Below are positions 1 to 6,274 of a stretch of 64,000 bases of DNA, one piece after another; the stretch's first letter is position 1; every line of letters starts with the position of its first letter. This stretch comes from Streptomyces sp. CC228A (lineage in GTDB: Bacteria; Actinomycetota; Actinomycetes; Streptomycetales; Streptomycetaceae). The stretch lies in NCBI RefSeq assembly GCF_021390935.1, contig NZ_JAJPUI010000002.1, positions 965,494 to 1,029,493 on the forward strand, written 5' to 3'. Below the pieces are notes generated by a model. The model was not told where the DNA came from. It ran no database searches and was given only the letters and a program-made list of their open reading frames with translations. A program made the translations under genes and the position numbers.

Positions 1-53
1 CCAGCCGGGGAGGTGCCGTAAGCCAGGGTGACGGAAGCCGTACGGGGCCGGCG

Positions 54-72
54 CCTGCCGGTTCCCGGCAGG
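54..72 (-). terminator. Hairpin after the displaced mocR 3' copy
   Basis: A perfect 8-bp stem (CCTGCCGG at 54-61, CCGGCAGG at 65-72) with a 3-nt loop lies 14 nt beyond the TAG stop of the leftmost mocR fragment. It is a plausible terminator for leftward transcription and may be the original mocR terminator, separated from its gene by the accessory module. There is no U-tract, as is usual in Streptomyces. Positions 1-53 hold nothing I can assign. Confidence 0.5.
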
Positions 73-85
73 AACAGCAGGCCCT

Positions 86-377
86 ACGGCAGCACCCGGC
101 ACAGCGCGTCCAGCGCGCCCGCCCATGCGCTGTCGGTGGGGGTGGCGTAGCCGACGACCAGGCCGTCGGGGCCGCCGCCGGCGCGCCGCGGGGCGTCCGG
201 GTGCCGGAAGGAGTCCAGGCCCTGGAGGTGGAGCCCGTGGAGGGCGGCGGCCCTCAGGACGGACCGCTCGGTGCCCGGCGGCAGCTCCAGCACGGCGTGC
301 AGCCCGGCGGCGATCCCGCTGACCCGCACCTCCGGGGCCCGCTCGGCGAGCGCGGCCACGAGCTGGTCGCGGCGCCG
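86..377 (-). pseudogene. Displaced 3' end of the mocR-type regulator gene
   Basis: This block repeats the last about 97 codons of the MocR-type gene at 3182-4623, from the RRRDQLVAALAERAPEV region to the terminal LCRVLP. It aligns without gaps at an offset of 3098 bp, with four mismatches in 292 positions. It lacks the N-terminal regulator domain and the PLP-lysine region, so it is not functional alone. On its inner side (from 378) the sequence changes abruptly into the 3' end of the HTH gene. On its outer side it keeps its own TAG stop and a hairpin. It is one half of the direct repeat that brackets the 378-3183 accessory module. Confidence 0.9.
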
Positions 378-385
378 GTGGTTCG

Positions 386-1732
386 CTATGCCGGGATCAG
401 TTCGGGCCGGACGACAGCGCGGGCGCGTTCGTACAGCGCTTGCGCGTCGTGGTTTCGAGCGTGGGGGCGAATCAGGTGGAACATGGCCGTCATGCGCTTG
501 TCGATACGACCCGAGTTGACCAGGGGGTAATCCTCCAGTGCGAGTGCCCAGGTCTGGCACGCGGCTTCGAGATGGCCCACAGCCAGTTGCCGCTCAGCGA
601 GGATCGCTCGTTCCTTGACGCGGGTGCGCCGATAAACGCTGTACCGGAGCCGGTCCGATTCCTGCATGGCGGCGACTGCTCCGTGCGTGTCTCCCATCTC
701 GAACCGCACTTGGCTGGTGTGGTACTGAAGGGCTGCGGGGTCGTATGACCCGAAAACCTTGCCGCGGGACTCTGCCTTGTCCATGGCCACTTCTGCTTCC
801 TGCAAGTACCTGAGCGCGGATCGCCGGTTTCCGATCTGCGCGGCTGCGTGTGCTTGCTGACCGGCGAGGAAAGCACGCATCCGCGGCCCCGCCTGCGGGG
901 AGGCGGAAGCTGCCGCATCCGCAAGCCGCATGGCCATCGGGGCCTGATGAAGGTCCACCGCTTGCACACTCATGCCGCGGAGCGTGGTGCAGTACGTCAA
1001 GTGGTCTTCCGACGCTCCCGCAAGCTCCAGCGCTTTCAGGTAGTAGCGCTGTGCGAGTCCGTGCAGACCCTCGTCGACCGCCATGTACCCCGTGAGGTAG
1101 CAGAGGTCGGATGCGGCGGACATCATGGCCTTGCGTACGTCCTCGGGGCCGTCCGTGCGCAGGAAGGGCGCAACAGTGTTCACCAGGAACGTCGCGGCGA
1201 GCGGGCGGGCGGTGCGGCCCCCGAACTGGTCGTCCATGGACGAGAGCTGCTCCGTCATCGCAGAGACCGTGTGCACATCGGACATGCCGAGTCGGGTCCG
1301 GGCTCCTCTTCGGACGGCTTCCATGCGCCCCACCACGTCCGGCCAGTCCGGGACTGCCAGGGCGACCGAGAACAGGGCGGCGCTCAACACACCACGGCGG
1401 GAAGGGTCCATGTCCAGCCTCCCAAGATCAATGATCCCGTCCACCGTGCTGGGTGCGGTCGCCTCCGTCCCAGCCCTGGGAGCGGGAAAGCCGACTTCCG
1501 CATGGGTGACGGGCCGCCCAAGCCTTCGGGCGAACGCTTCCAAGATGAGCGACCGTGCATCGTCGCGCGGCACAGTCCCGTTCAACCACTGGTGAACGGA
1601 TGGCGCACGGTACTGCTTCGGGGTTCCGCGCTCGGTTGCGATCCGGTTGACGGCTTGCGCGCACTGCCGCAGCGTCCACCCTGTTTCGCGGAACAGCCGC
1701 TCTAACGCGGTGTTCGGTTCGCTGCTGCCCAC
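386..1732 (-). CDS. HTH regulator with TPR-like C-terminal region
   Basis: The 448-residue product has an N-terminal HTH segment (about residues 10-75, GWTLRQCAQAVNRI then SVHQWLNGTVP) followed by a long alpha-helical region with regularly spaced Ala/Leu-rich helices typical of TPR repeats (about 150-430). This architecture is common in Streptomyces regulators that respond to small partner proteins or signalling peptides. The start is GTG with GGGGAG about 12 nt upstream. The stop lies only 9 bp inside the module boundary at 377/378. It is transcribed divergently from three small genes, a common arrangement for this family. The ligand and target genes are unknown. Function as a DNA-binding regulator is inferred from domain pattern only. 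Confidence 0.75.
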   Translation of the reverse strand: MGSSEPNTALERLFRETGWTLRQCAQAVNRIATERGTPKQYRAPSVHQWLNGTVPRDDARSLILEAFARRLGRPVTHAEVGFPAPRAGTEATAPSTVDGIIDLGRLDMDPSRRGVLSAALFSVALAVPDWPDVVGRMEAVRRGARTRLGMSDVHTVSAMTEQLSSMDDQFGGRTARPLAATFLVNTVAPFLRTDGPEDVRKAMMSAASDLCYLTGYMAVDEGLHGLAQRYYLKALELAGASEDHLTYCTTLRGMSVQAVDLHQAPMAMRLADAAASASPQAGPRMRAFLAGQQAHAAAQIGNRRSALRYLQEAEVAMDKAESRGKVFGSYDPAALQYHTSQVRFEMGDTHGAVAAMQESDRLRYSVYRRTRVKERAILAERQLAVGHLEAACQTWALALEDYPLVNSGRIDKRMTAMFHLIRPHARNHDAQALYERARAVVRPELIPA

Positions 1733-1864
1733 AGATGCTCAACTCCCCATGCACGACAGCGCCATGCGCTTAACGCTCTTAATCCTTGCGCGTCCCTTAA
1801 CGGTACCGCTGCGTGTCATCACACGGTTGCCTAGAGCGAACAGCCGGGCTCGCAGCGAAAGGGG
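1733..1864. promoter_or_regulatory. Divergent promoter region with CTTAACG repeats
   Basis: This 132-bp gap separates the leftward HTH gene from the rightward small-gene operon. It holds two direct CTTAACG heptamers at 1769-1775 and 1796-1802 (27 bp apart, same face of the helix within error) and is less G+C-rich than its surroundings. The repeats are candidate operator half-sites for the adjacent HTH protein. AAGGGG at 1859-1864 is the ribosome binding site of the next gene. Confidence 0.4.
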
Positions 1865-2104
1865 ATGGATGAGGTGAGTGGAGAGCCGGTGCCGCCCTCC
1901 GTGGGTGCGCTGATGGTGGACACGGGCCGTCGCCGCGTCGGAGAGTTCCGCGGAGTCGCCGGCCCGTACTGGTCACTGCGTCCCGTCGGCGGAGGCGCGG
2001 AGTGGGAGGCGGAGCCCGAGCACGTGCGGCCGGTGAGTCCCGAGCAGCGTTTGCGGGCCGAGATCGCCCGCGCGAACGCCCGGAGCCGGGGGGAGCGGCT
2101 GTGA
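1865..2104 (+). CDS. Small hypothetical protein, accessory module
   Basis: This 79-residue acidic protein has a core of aromatic and Gly residues (GEFRGVAGPYWSLRPVGGG) followed by a helical, Arg-rich C-terminus. Similar small proteins sit next to HTH/TPR regulators in many Streptomyces genomes, but no function is established to my knowledge. The ATG has AAGGGG directly upstream. The stop overlaps the next gene's GTG (GTGA at 2101-2104), so the two are translationally coupled. It lies within the segment bracketed by the mocR repeat, so it may have moved with the regulator. Confidence 0.7.
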   Translation: MDEVSGEPVPPSVGALMVDTGRRRVGEFRGVAGPYWSLRPVGGGAEWEAEPEHVRPVSPEQRLRAEIARANARSRGERL

Positions 2105-2370
2105 CGGCCGCCGCCCGCCGCACGTTCCGGTTCGTCGACTGGACGTTACGGCCCGACCAGGACGACGACGCCCCGCCGCTGACCTACGCGTTCCGGTGCC
2201 TCGCGCTCACCGAGGACGACACCGAGTGTGCCGCACGGTCCCCCGCAAGCTGGGACCCCGCCAGGCCGCAGGATTGGGCGTTCATGCACATGCGGGAGCA
2301 CCCGGAGCACACCAGCTATGCCGAGGTGATCGAACGCCCGTGGGTCATGTGGCGGGGGTGCCCGTCATGA
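2101..2370 (+). CDS. Small hypothetical protein, DUF7848-like
   Basis: This 89-residue protein starts at the GTG overlapping the previous stop. The pattern TFRFVDWTLRPD, a Cys-containing middle (YAFRCLAL, DTECAARS) and WAFMHMREHPEHTSYAEV resembles a widespread Streptomyces small-protein family that I believe is DUF7848, with conserved Cys and His residues that could bind a metal. The metal-binding idea is an inference. The gene ends in ATGA shared with the next start (2367-2370). A longer reading from an upstream ATG at 2002 overlaps the preceding gene and is rejected. Confidence 0.6.
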   Translation: MTAAARRTFRFVDWTLRPDQDDDAPPLTYAFRCLALTEDDTECAARSPASWDPARPQDWAFMHMREHPEHTSYAEVIERPWVMWRGCPS

Positions 2371-2801
2371 CCGACAGACCCGAGCCGGCGGTCTACTGGG
2401 CAGAGGTACGCGCGGAAGGGCCGGTGTACGGCACGGGCGAGACCCTGCCGTACGTCCTGGGCACCACGCAGAGCGTTTCCTCCGTGCTGGTGCTCCGGTG
2501 GCTCCGCGGGGAAGCGCTGCGTATCGCGGACCTGCTCGCCCCCGACCCGCAACGTTCGGCGTGGGTGCAGCCGACCATGCGCGCGGCGACCGTGCCCGTG
2601 CCGGACTGCCCCGCGGAACTCCGCGCGTGGGCTGCGGACCCGGACGAGCAACGCGAGGCACGCGAGCACATCAAGGGCCGGCATCCGCTGTTCGTCGAGA
2701 TCCCGGACACGGATTGCACGTACACCCTGTGCGTGTGGCCGGTCCGGCCGCCCGCCGGCGAGCCGAACGCCCCGGACGACACATGGCGATTCCCGATCTG
2801 A
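2367..2801 (+). CDS. Hypothetical protein, third gene of the small operon
   Basis: This 144-residue soluble protein has no signal peptide or membrane segment. The ATGA overlap with the upstream gene shows coupling. I do not recognise the family. The sequence is rich in acidic residues and Pro, with a central TMRAATVPVPDCPAEL stretch. Because it shares an operon with two small proteins beside an HTH/TPR regulator, it may be a partner or target of that regulator, but this is context only. Confidence 0.6.
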   Translation: MTDRPEPAVYWAEVRAEGPVYGTGETLPYVLGTTQSVSSVLVLRWLRGEALRIADLLAPDPQRSAWVQPTMRAATVPVPDCPAELRAWAADPDEQREAREHIKGRHPLFVEIPDTDCTYTLCVWPVRPPAGEPNAPDDTWRFPI

Positions 2802-2860
2802 CCCGCCCCCGCTGAGTCCCGGCAGACCGGGGTTCCCTCCCCCCGCCCTTCGGTGTGCCG

Positions 2861-2888
2861 GTGGCAACGCGACCGGAAGCGTTGCCAC
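2861..2888 (+). terminator. Hairpin terminator of the small operon
   Basis: A perfect 10-bp inverted repeat (GTGGCAACGC at 2861-2870, GCGTTGCCAC at 2879-2888) with an 8-nt loop lies 60 bp past the last stop of the 1865-2801 operon. Stability and position fit an intrinsic terminator, possibly bidirectional. Confidence 0.6.
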
Positions 2889-3004
2889 ACCGCCCCGCCC
2901 GTGCATTGCCCCTGTGCCGCATGGGCGGGGCTCCCCTGCTCCTACGCGTCCTGGTGCTCGTCCTCGCCCCGCACGGCGGGACCGGCAACGAACGTCCCCT
3001 TGCC

Positions 3005-3141
3005 CTACTCGGTGACGACGAGCCCGCGTTCCCGGAGCACGCGCACCGCTCGGCGCGCTGTCTCGCGGGCGGCCTTGTGTCGCTCGCACAGCTCGGCTTC
3101 GGACGGGATGCGCTCACCCGGAGCGAAATCACCCCGCCCCG
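3005..3141 (-). pseudogene. GntR-family winged-helix fragment
   Basis: About 45 codons read GERIPSEAELCERH then ARETARRAVRVLRERGLVVTE and end in TAG, which is the recognition half of a GntR winged helix-turn-helix. No start codon or N-terminal helix is present in frame, because upstream sequence runs into the hairpin and the mocR stop. No effector domain follows. GntR repressors of this short type are common on actinomycete integrative elements, so the remnant fits a decayed mobile element, but that is an inference. Confidence 0.65.
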
Positions 3142-3163
3142 TTCGGCCAAGCGCCGGGCGGGG
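3132..3163 (-). terminator. Hairpin downstream of the intact mocR copy
   Basis: CCCCGCCC (3132-3139) pairs with GGGCGGGG (3156-3163) around a 16-nt loop, 19 bp beyond the mocR stop. It is a likely terminator of the leftward mocR transcript. Confidence 0.5.
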
Positions 3164-3181
3164 CGTTTCATGCGCGGATTC

Positions 3182-4623
3182 TCACGGCAGCACCCGGCAC
3201 AGCGCGTCCAGCGCGCCCGTCCACGCGCTGTCGGTGGGGGTGGCGTAGCCGACGACCAGGCCGTCGGGGCCGCCACCGGCGCGCCGCGGGGCGTCCGGGT
3301 GCCGGAAGGAGTCCAGGCCCTGGAGGTGGAGCCCGTGGAGGGCGGCGGCCCTCAGGACGGACCGCTCGGTGCCCGGCGGCAGCTCCAGCACGGCGTGCAG
3401 CCCGGCAGCGATCCCGCTGACCCGCACCTCCGGGGCCCGCTCGGCGAGCGCGGCCACGAGCTGGTCGCGGCGCCGCCGGTAGCGCAGCCGCATGGCCCGC
3501 ACATGCCGGTCGTACGCTCCGGACGTGAGGAACTCCGCGAGCGTCAGCTGGTCGAGCGCGCCGCACGCCCAGTCGGCGTCGCCCTTGGCGCGGACGACGT
3601 CCGCCACGAGGTCGCGGGGCAGCACCAGCCAGCCGAGCCGCAGCCCCGGCGCGAGGGACTTGCTGGCCGTGCCGGCGTACACGACCCGCTCGGGGTCGAG
3701 TCCCTGGAGCGCGCCCACGGGCTGCCTGTCGTAGCGGAACTCGCCGTCGTAGTCGTCCTCCAGCACCAGCCCGCCCGAGGCGCGCGCCCAGTCGACGGCG
3801 GCGGCGCGCCGGTCGGGTGGGAGGGCGCCGCCCAGGGGGAACTGGTGGGCGGGGGTCAGGTAGACGGCGGCGGGCCGCGCGGGGCCGCGGGCGTCGAGGT
3901 CCTCGGTGCGGGTGCCGCGCTCGTCGAGCGGCAGCGCCGGGGTGCGCAGTCCCGCTTCCCGCAGCCGCCGCCAGTAGACGTCGAGGCCGTACGGCTCGAC
4001 GGCGGCGGCCCGGGCGCCGCGGGCGTGCAGGGCGGCGCCGACCAGCATCAGGCCGTGCTGGAAGCCGGAGCAGACGACGATCCGGTCGGGGTCCGCGTGC
4101 ACGCCGCGGGCGCGCGCCAGGTAGTCGGCGAGGGCGGCGCGCAGTTCCGGGCGGCCGCGCGGGTCGCCGTAGCCGAAGGCCTCGTGCGGGGCTGCGGCGA
4201 GGGCGCGGCGGGCGGCCCGCAGCCAGTCGGTGCGGGGGAAGGAGCCGAGGTCGGGGGTGCCGGGGTGGAGCGTGTGGCGGGGTGCGTCCGGGGTGCGGGC
4301 CCAGGGCAGCCGCAGGGCGGCGCCCGCGGGGCGGGCGGGGGTGCGGCGGGCGGGCGCGCGGGGGCGACCCGGGTGCCGGAGCCCTGCCGGGCGGTGAGCC
4401 AGCCTTCGGCGACGAGTTCGGCGTAGGCGTCGGCGACGGTGTTGCGGGCGAGGCCGAGGTCGGCGGCGAGGGCCCGGGAGGACGGCAGCCGGGCGCCGGG
4501 GGCGAGGCGCCCGGTGCGCACGGCCTCGCGGATCGCCTCCATGAGGCCCGCGCGCCGGCGGGGGCCGCGTATCTCCAGGTGGAAGTCGGTGCCGCCGGGG
4601 GAAGTGGCCCAGGGATCCGTCAT
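3182..4623 (-). CDS. MocR-type regulator (GntR wHTH + aminotransferase fold), frame-interrupted
   Basis: The N-terminus (ATG at 4623) is a GntR winged helix (LPSSRALAADLGLARNTVADAY). After a Pro/Arg linker, the rest is a class-I aminotransferase-like domain with the PLP-lysine motif TASKSLAPGLRLGW. Total length is about 480 residues, normal for MocR/PdxR proteins, which sense PLP or an amino compound and regulate nearby genes. The two halves lie in different frames: a single missing base in the G/C-rich linker (about 4325-4372) explains this. The gene diverges from an AhpD-like gene with a 47-bp shared promoter, its likely target. Its last 97 codons are duplicated at the left end of the window. 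Confidence 0.8.
3184..3475 (-). repeat. Direct repeat of the mocR 3' end, in-gene copy
   Basis: This is the right-hand member of a 292-bp direct repeat whose left member is at 86-377. Only four substitutions separate the copies and there are no indels. Divergence is abrupt at both edges. Together the copies bracket about 2.8 kb of accessory genes. No integrase, transposase or shorter terminal inverted repeat was found inside. Confidence 0.9.
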
Positions 4624-4670
4624 GGAAGTGGACCATACAGGTGCGTCAACCGGCGCGTAGCGTCGAGGAC
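4624..4670. promoter_or_regulatory. Short divergent promoter, mocR / ahpD-like
   Basis: Only 47 bp separate the two start codons, so both promoters must overlap here or extend into the genes. The less G+C-rich ACCATACAGG segment (4632-4641) is the best candidate core. MocR proteins usually bind such intergenic sites. Confidence 0.4.
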
Positions 4671-5210
4671 ATGACGACGAACACGATCACCGCGCCCACT
4701 GCCTCCGACTCTCCCGCCTCCCCCGGGTACGCACCCGAGGAGCCTGCCCGGCTGAACCTGGCCGGCCTGGCGCCCGACGTGTACAAGGCCATGATCCGGC
4801 TGGACGCGGTGGCCCACGAGGGGCTGGATCCGGCGCTGGCGGAGCTGGTCAAGATCCGCGCCTCGCAGCTGAACCACTGCGCGTTCTGCCTGGACATGCA
4901 CTCCAAGGACGCCCTGGCGGCCGGGGAGTCGGCGGAGCGGATCATCCAGCTCGGCGCGTGGCGGGAGTCGCGGCACTTCTACACGGAGAAGGAGCTGGCC
5001 GCCCTGGAGCTGACCGAGGCGGTCACGCTGCTGACGGACGGCTTCGTGCCCGACGAGGTGTACGCGCGGGTGGCGGAGCACTTCGAGGAGCGGGAGCTGG
5101 CCCGGCTGCTCTCCCTGATCCTGGTCATCAACTCCTGGAACCGGATCGCGGTGACGTCCCGCTCGGTGCCCGGCCACTACACCCCGGGCCAGTTCACGGC
5201 GCAGAAGTAG
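4671..5210 (+). CDS. Carboxymuconolactone decarboxylase / AhpD-like protein
   Basis: This 179-residue helical protein has the AhpD redox motif CAFCLDMH (CxxC followed by His) in its first third and the conserved NSWNRI motif near the C-terminus. Family members are thiol peroxidase partners or decarboxylase-fold proteins. With an intact CxxC a peroxidatic/redox role is more likely than decarboxylation. The ATG at 4671 (MTTNT) is preferred over an upstream in-frame ATG because GAGG lies 4 nt before it. The divergent MocR-type regulator is the probable controller. Confidence 0.85.
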   Translation: MTTNTITAPTASDSPASPGYAPEEPARLNLAGLAPDVYKAMIRLDAVAHEGLDPALAELVKIRASQLNHCAFCLDMHSKDALAAGESAERIIQLGAWRESRHFYTEKELAALELTEAVTLLTDGFVPDEVYARVAEHFEERELARLLSLILVINSWNRIAVTSRSVPGHYTPGQFTAQK

Positions 5211-5262
5211 CGCAGAAGGAGCGGGGGGCGGCCGGAGGGGCGCCGGGGCGGACGCGCGCGGC

Positions 5263-5721
5263 TCAGCCGCCCGCCTTGATGGTCTTCATGGTCAGGTGGG
5301 ACTGGAGGCGCAGGACCGCGGGCAGGCCGCTGAGCCGGTCGGTGAGGAACGCCTCGTACGCCCCGTGGTCGGCGACGGCGACGCGGATGACGTAGTCCGG
5401 CCGCCCGTACATGCGGCGGAACTCGACGACCTCGTCGTAGGCGGCCACGGTCTCCTCGAACTCCGCGACGGCCTGCCGGTCCCTGGCGTAGATCTCCACG
5501 TCGATGAGGACCTCCAGCCCGCGGCCGAGCGCGCGGGGGTCGATGTCGGCCCGGTAGCCGCTGATGACCCCCGCCTCCTCCAGGCGCTTGACCCGCCGCA
5601 GGCAGGGCGGCGGGGTCAGGCCGACCCGTTTGGCCAGCTCGACGTTGGTCAGTCGCCCGTCCTGCCGCAGGTGAAACAGGATTTCGCGGTCCACCGCATC
5701 CAGAGTGATTTGATTTCCCAC
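5263..5721 (-). CDS. Lrp/AsnC-family transcriptional regulator
   Basis: This 152-residue protein has an N-terminal HTH (LDAVDREILFHLRQDGRL then NVELAKRVGLTPPPCLRRVK) and a C-terminal RAM ligand-binding domain (YVIRVAVADHGAYEAFL). Length is typical for Lrp/AsnC proteins, which respond to amino acids. The GTG start has no Shine-Dalgarno sequence. A TACGAT -10-like box at 5728-5733 ends 6 nt before it, which suggests a leaderless transcript. A symmetric site overlaps that box, so autoregulation is likely. Confidence 0.9.
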   Translation of the reverse strand: MGNQITLDAVDREILFHLRQDGRLTNVELAKRVGLTPPPCLRRVKRLEEAGVISGYRADIDPRALGRGLEVLIDVEIYARDRQAVAEFEETVAAYDEVVEFRRMYGRPDYVIRVAVADHGAYEAFLTDRLSGLPAVLRLQSHLTMKTIKAGG

Positions 5722-5726
5722 AGCAA

Positions 5727-5744
5727 GATCGTACCGCCACGATC
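5727..5744. promoter_or_regulatory. Dyad overlapping the Lrp-gene promoter
   Basis: GATCGT (5727-5732) and ACGATC (5739-5744) form a perfect 6-6-6 dyad directly upstream of the Lrp-type start codon and covering the -10-like TACGAT. Lrp/AsnC proteins usually bind symmetric sites of about 15 bp in their own promoters. The rest of the 5745-5917 gap holds no other clear signal. Confidence 0.45.
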
Positions 5745-5917
5745 CGCAACCCTGTGTGGTGCGGTCCTTCCTAAGATGTCGCAGGTCAGCGGGGCCCGGC
5801 CCGGCCTGCGGCGGCCGTCCGCGGGCGTTCCCCGTCCTGGTGAAGCACCTGTGAAACCACCCTCGGACGCCCCGGCGGGCTCACTACGCTCGCCACCCCC
5901 GACTCTGGAGGTACGGC

Positions 5918-6274
5918 ATGGGCGACCGCCCTGTCCGCACCGTCGAGGTGCCCCTCGGCGACGGCAGCGACGACACGGTCCTGGTACAGGTCCGCGAAGT
6001 GGACGAGACCCTGGTCCGCGTGGGGCGCGGCGGCCGCTCCGTGGTCCGCGCCGAGCGGTCGTTCGGTCAGATGCTGGACACGGTGCGGCCGGTGGCGGAG
6101 AGCTTCGTGGGGCGCTTCCGCGACCTCGCGAACGCGCCCGACGAGATCACCCTGGAGTTCGGGGTGTCGCTGTCGGCGGGCGCCGACGTCGTCATCGCCA
6201 GCACCGCGACCGCGGCGAACTTCTCCGTGACCCTCACCTGGCACAGGGCCGAGGGGACCGGGCCGGCCGCGTGA
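5918..6274 (+). CDS. Trypsin-co-occurring domain 1 (Trypco1 / CU044_2847 family) protein
   Basis: This 118-residue protein is composed of beta-rich sequence with the conserved SFGQMLDTVRPVAESFV helix and a C-terminal strand pair (ITLEFGVSLSAGADVVI, NFSVTLTW). Such proteins are encoded next to trypsin-like protease/NTPase proteins in predicted NTP-dependent conflict systems of multicellular bacteria. Here the stop overlaps the protease-NTPase start (GTGA at 6271-6274). GGAGG lies 7 nt before the ATG. A role as sensor or regulatory partner of the protease is predicted for the family but not shown. Confidence 0.8.
   Translation: MGDRPVRTVEVPLGDGSDDTVLVQVREVDETLVRVGRGGRSVVRAERSFGQMLDTVRPVAESFVGRFRDLANAPDEITLEFGVSLSAGADVVIASTATAANFSVTLTWHRAEGTGPAA

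Noticed and set aside
127..150. TGTCGGTG-N8-GTAGCC, a DNA-damage promoter look-alike
   Set aside because: The -10 is off by one position and lacks the final T, and the sequence lies inside the mocR coding repeat with no gene start downstream.
386..3183. Complete integrative element with integrase
   Set aside because: No integrase, excisionase, replication or transfer gene is present between the direct repeats. Only a remnant or scar can be supported.
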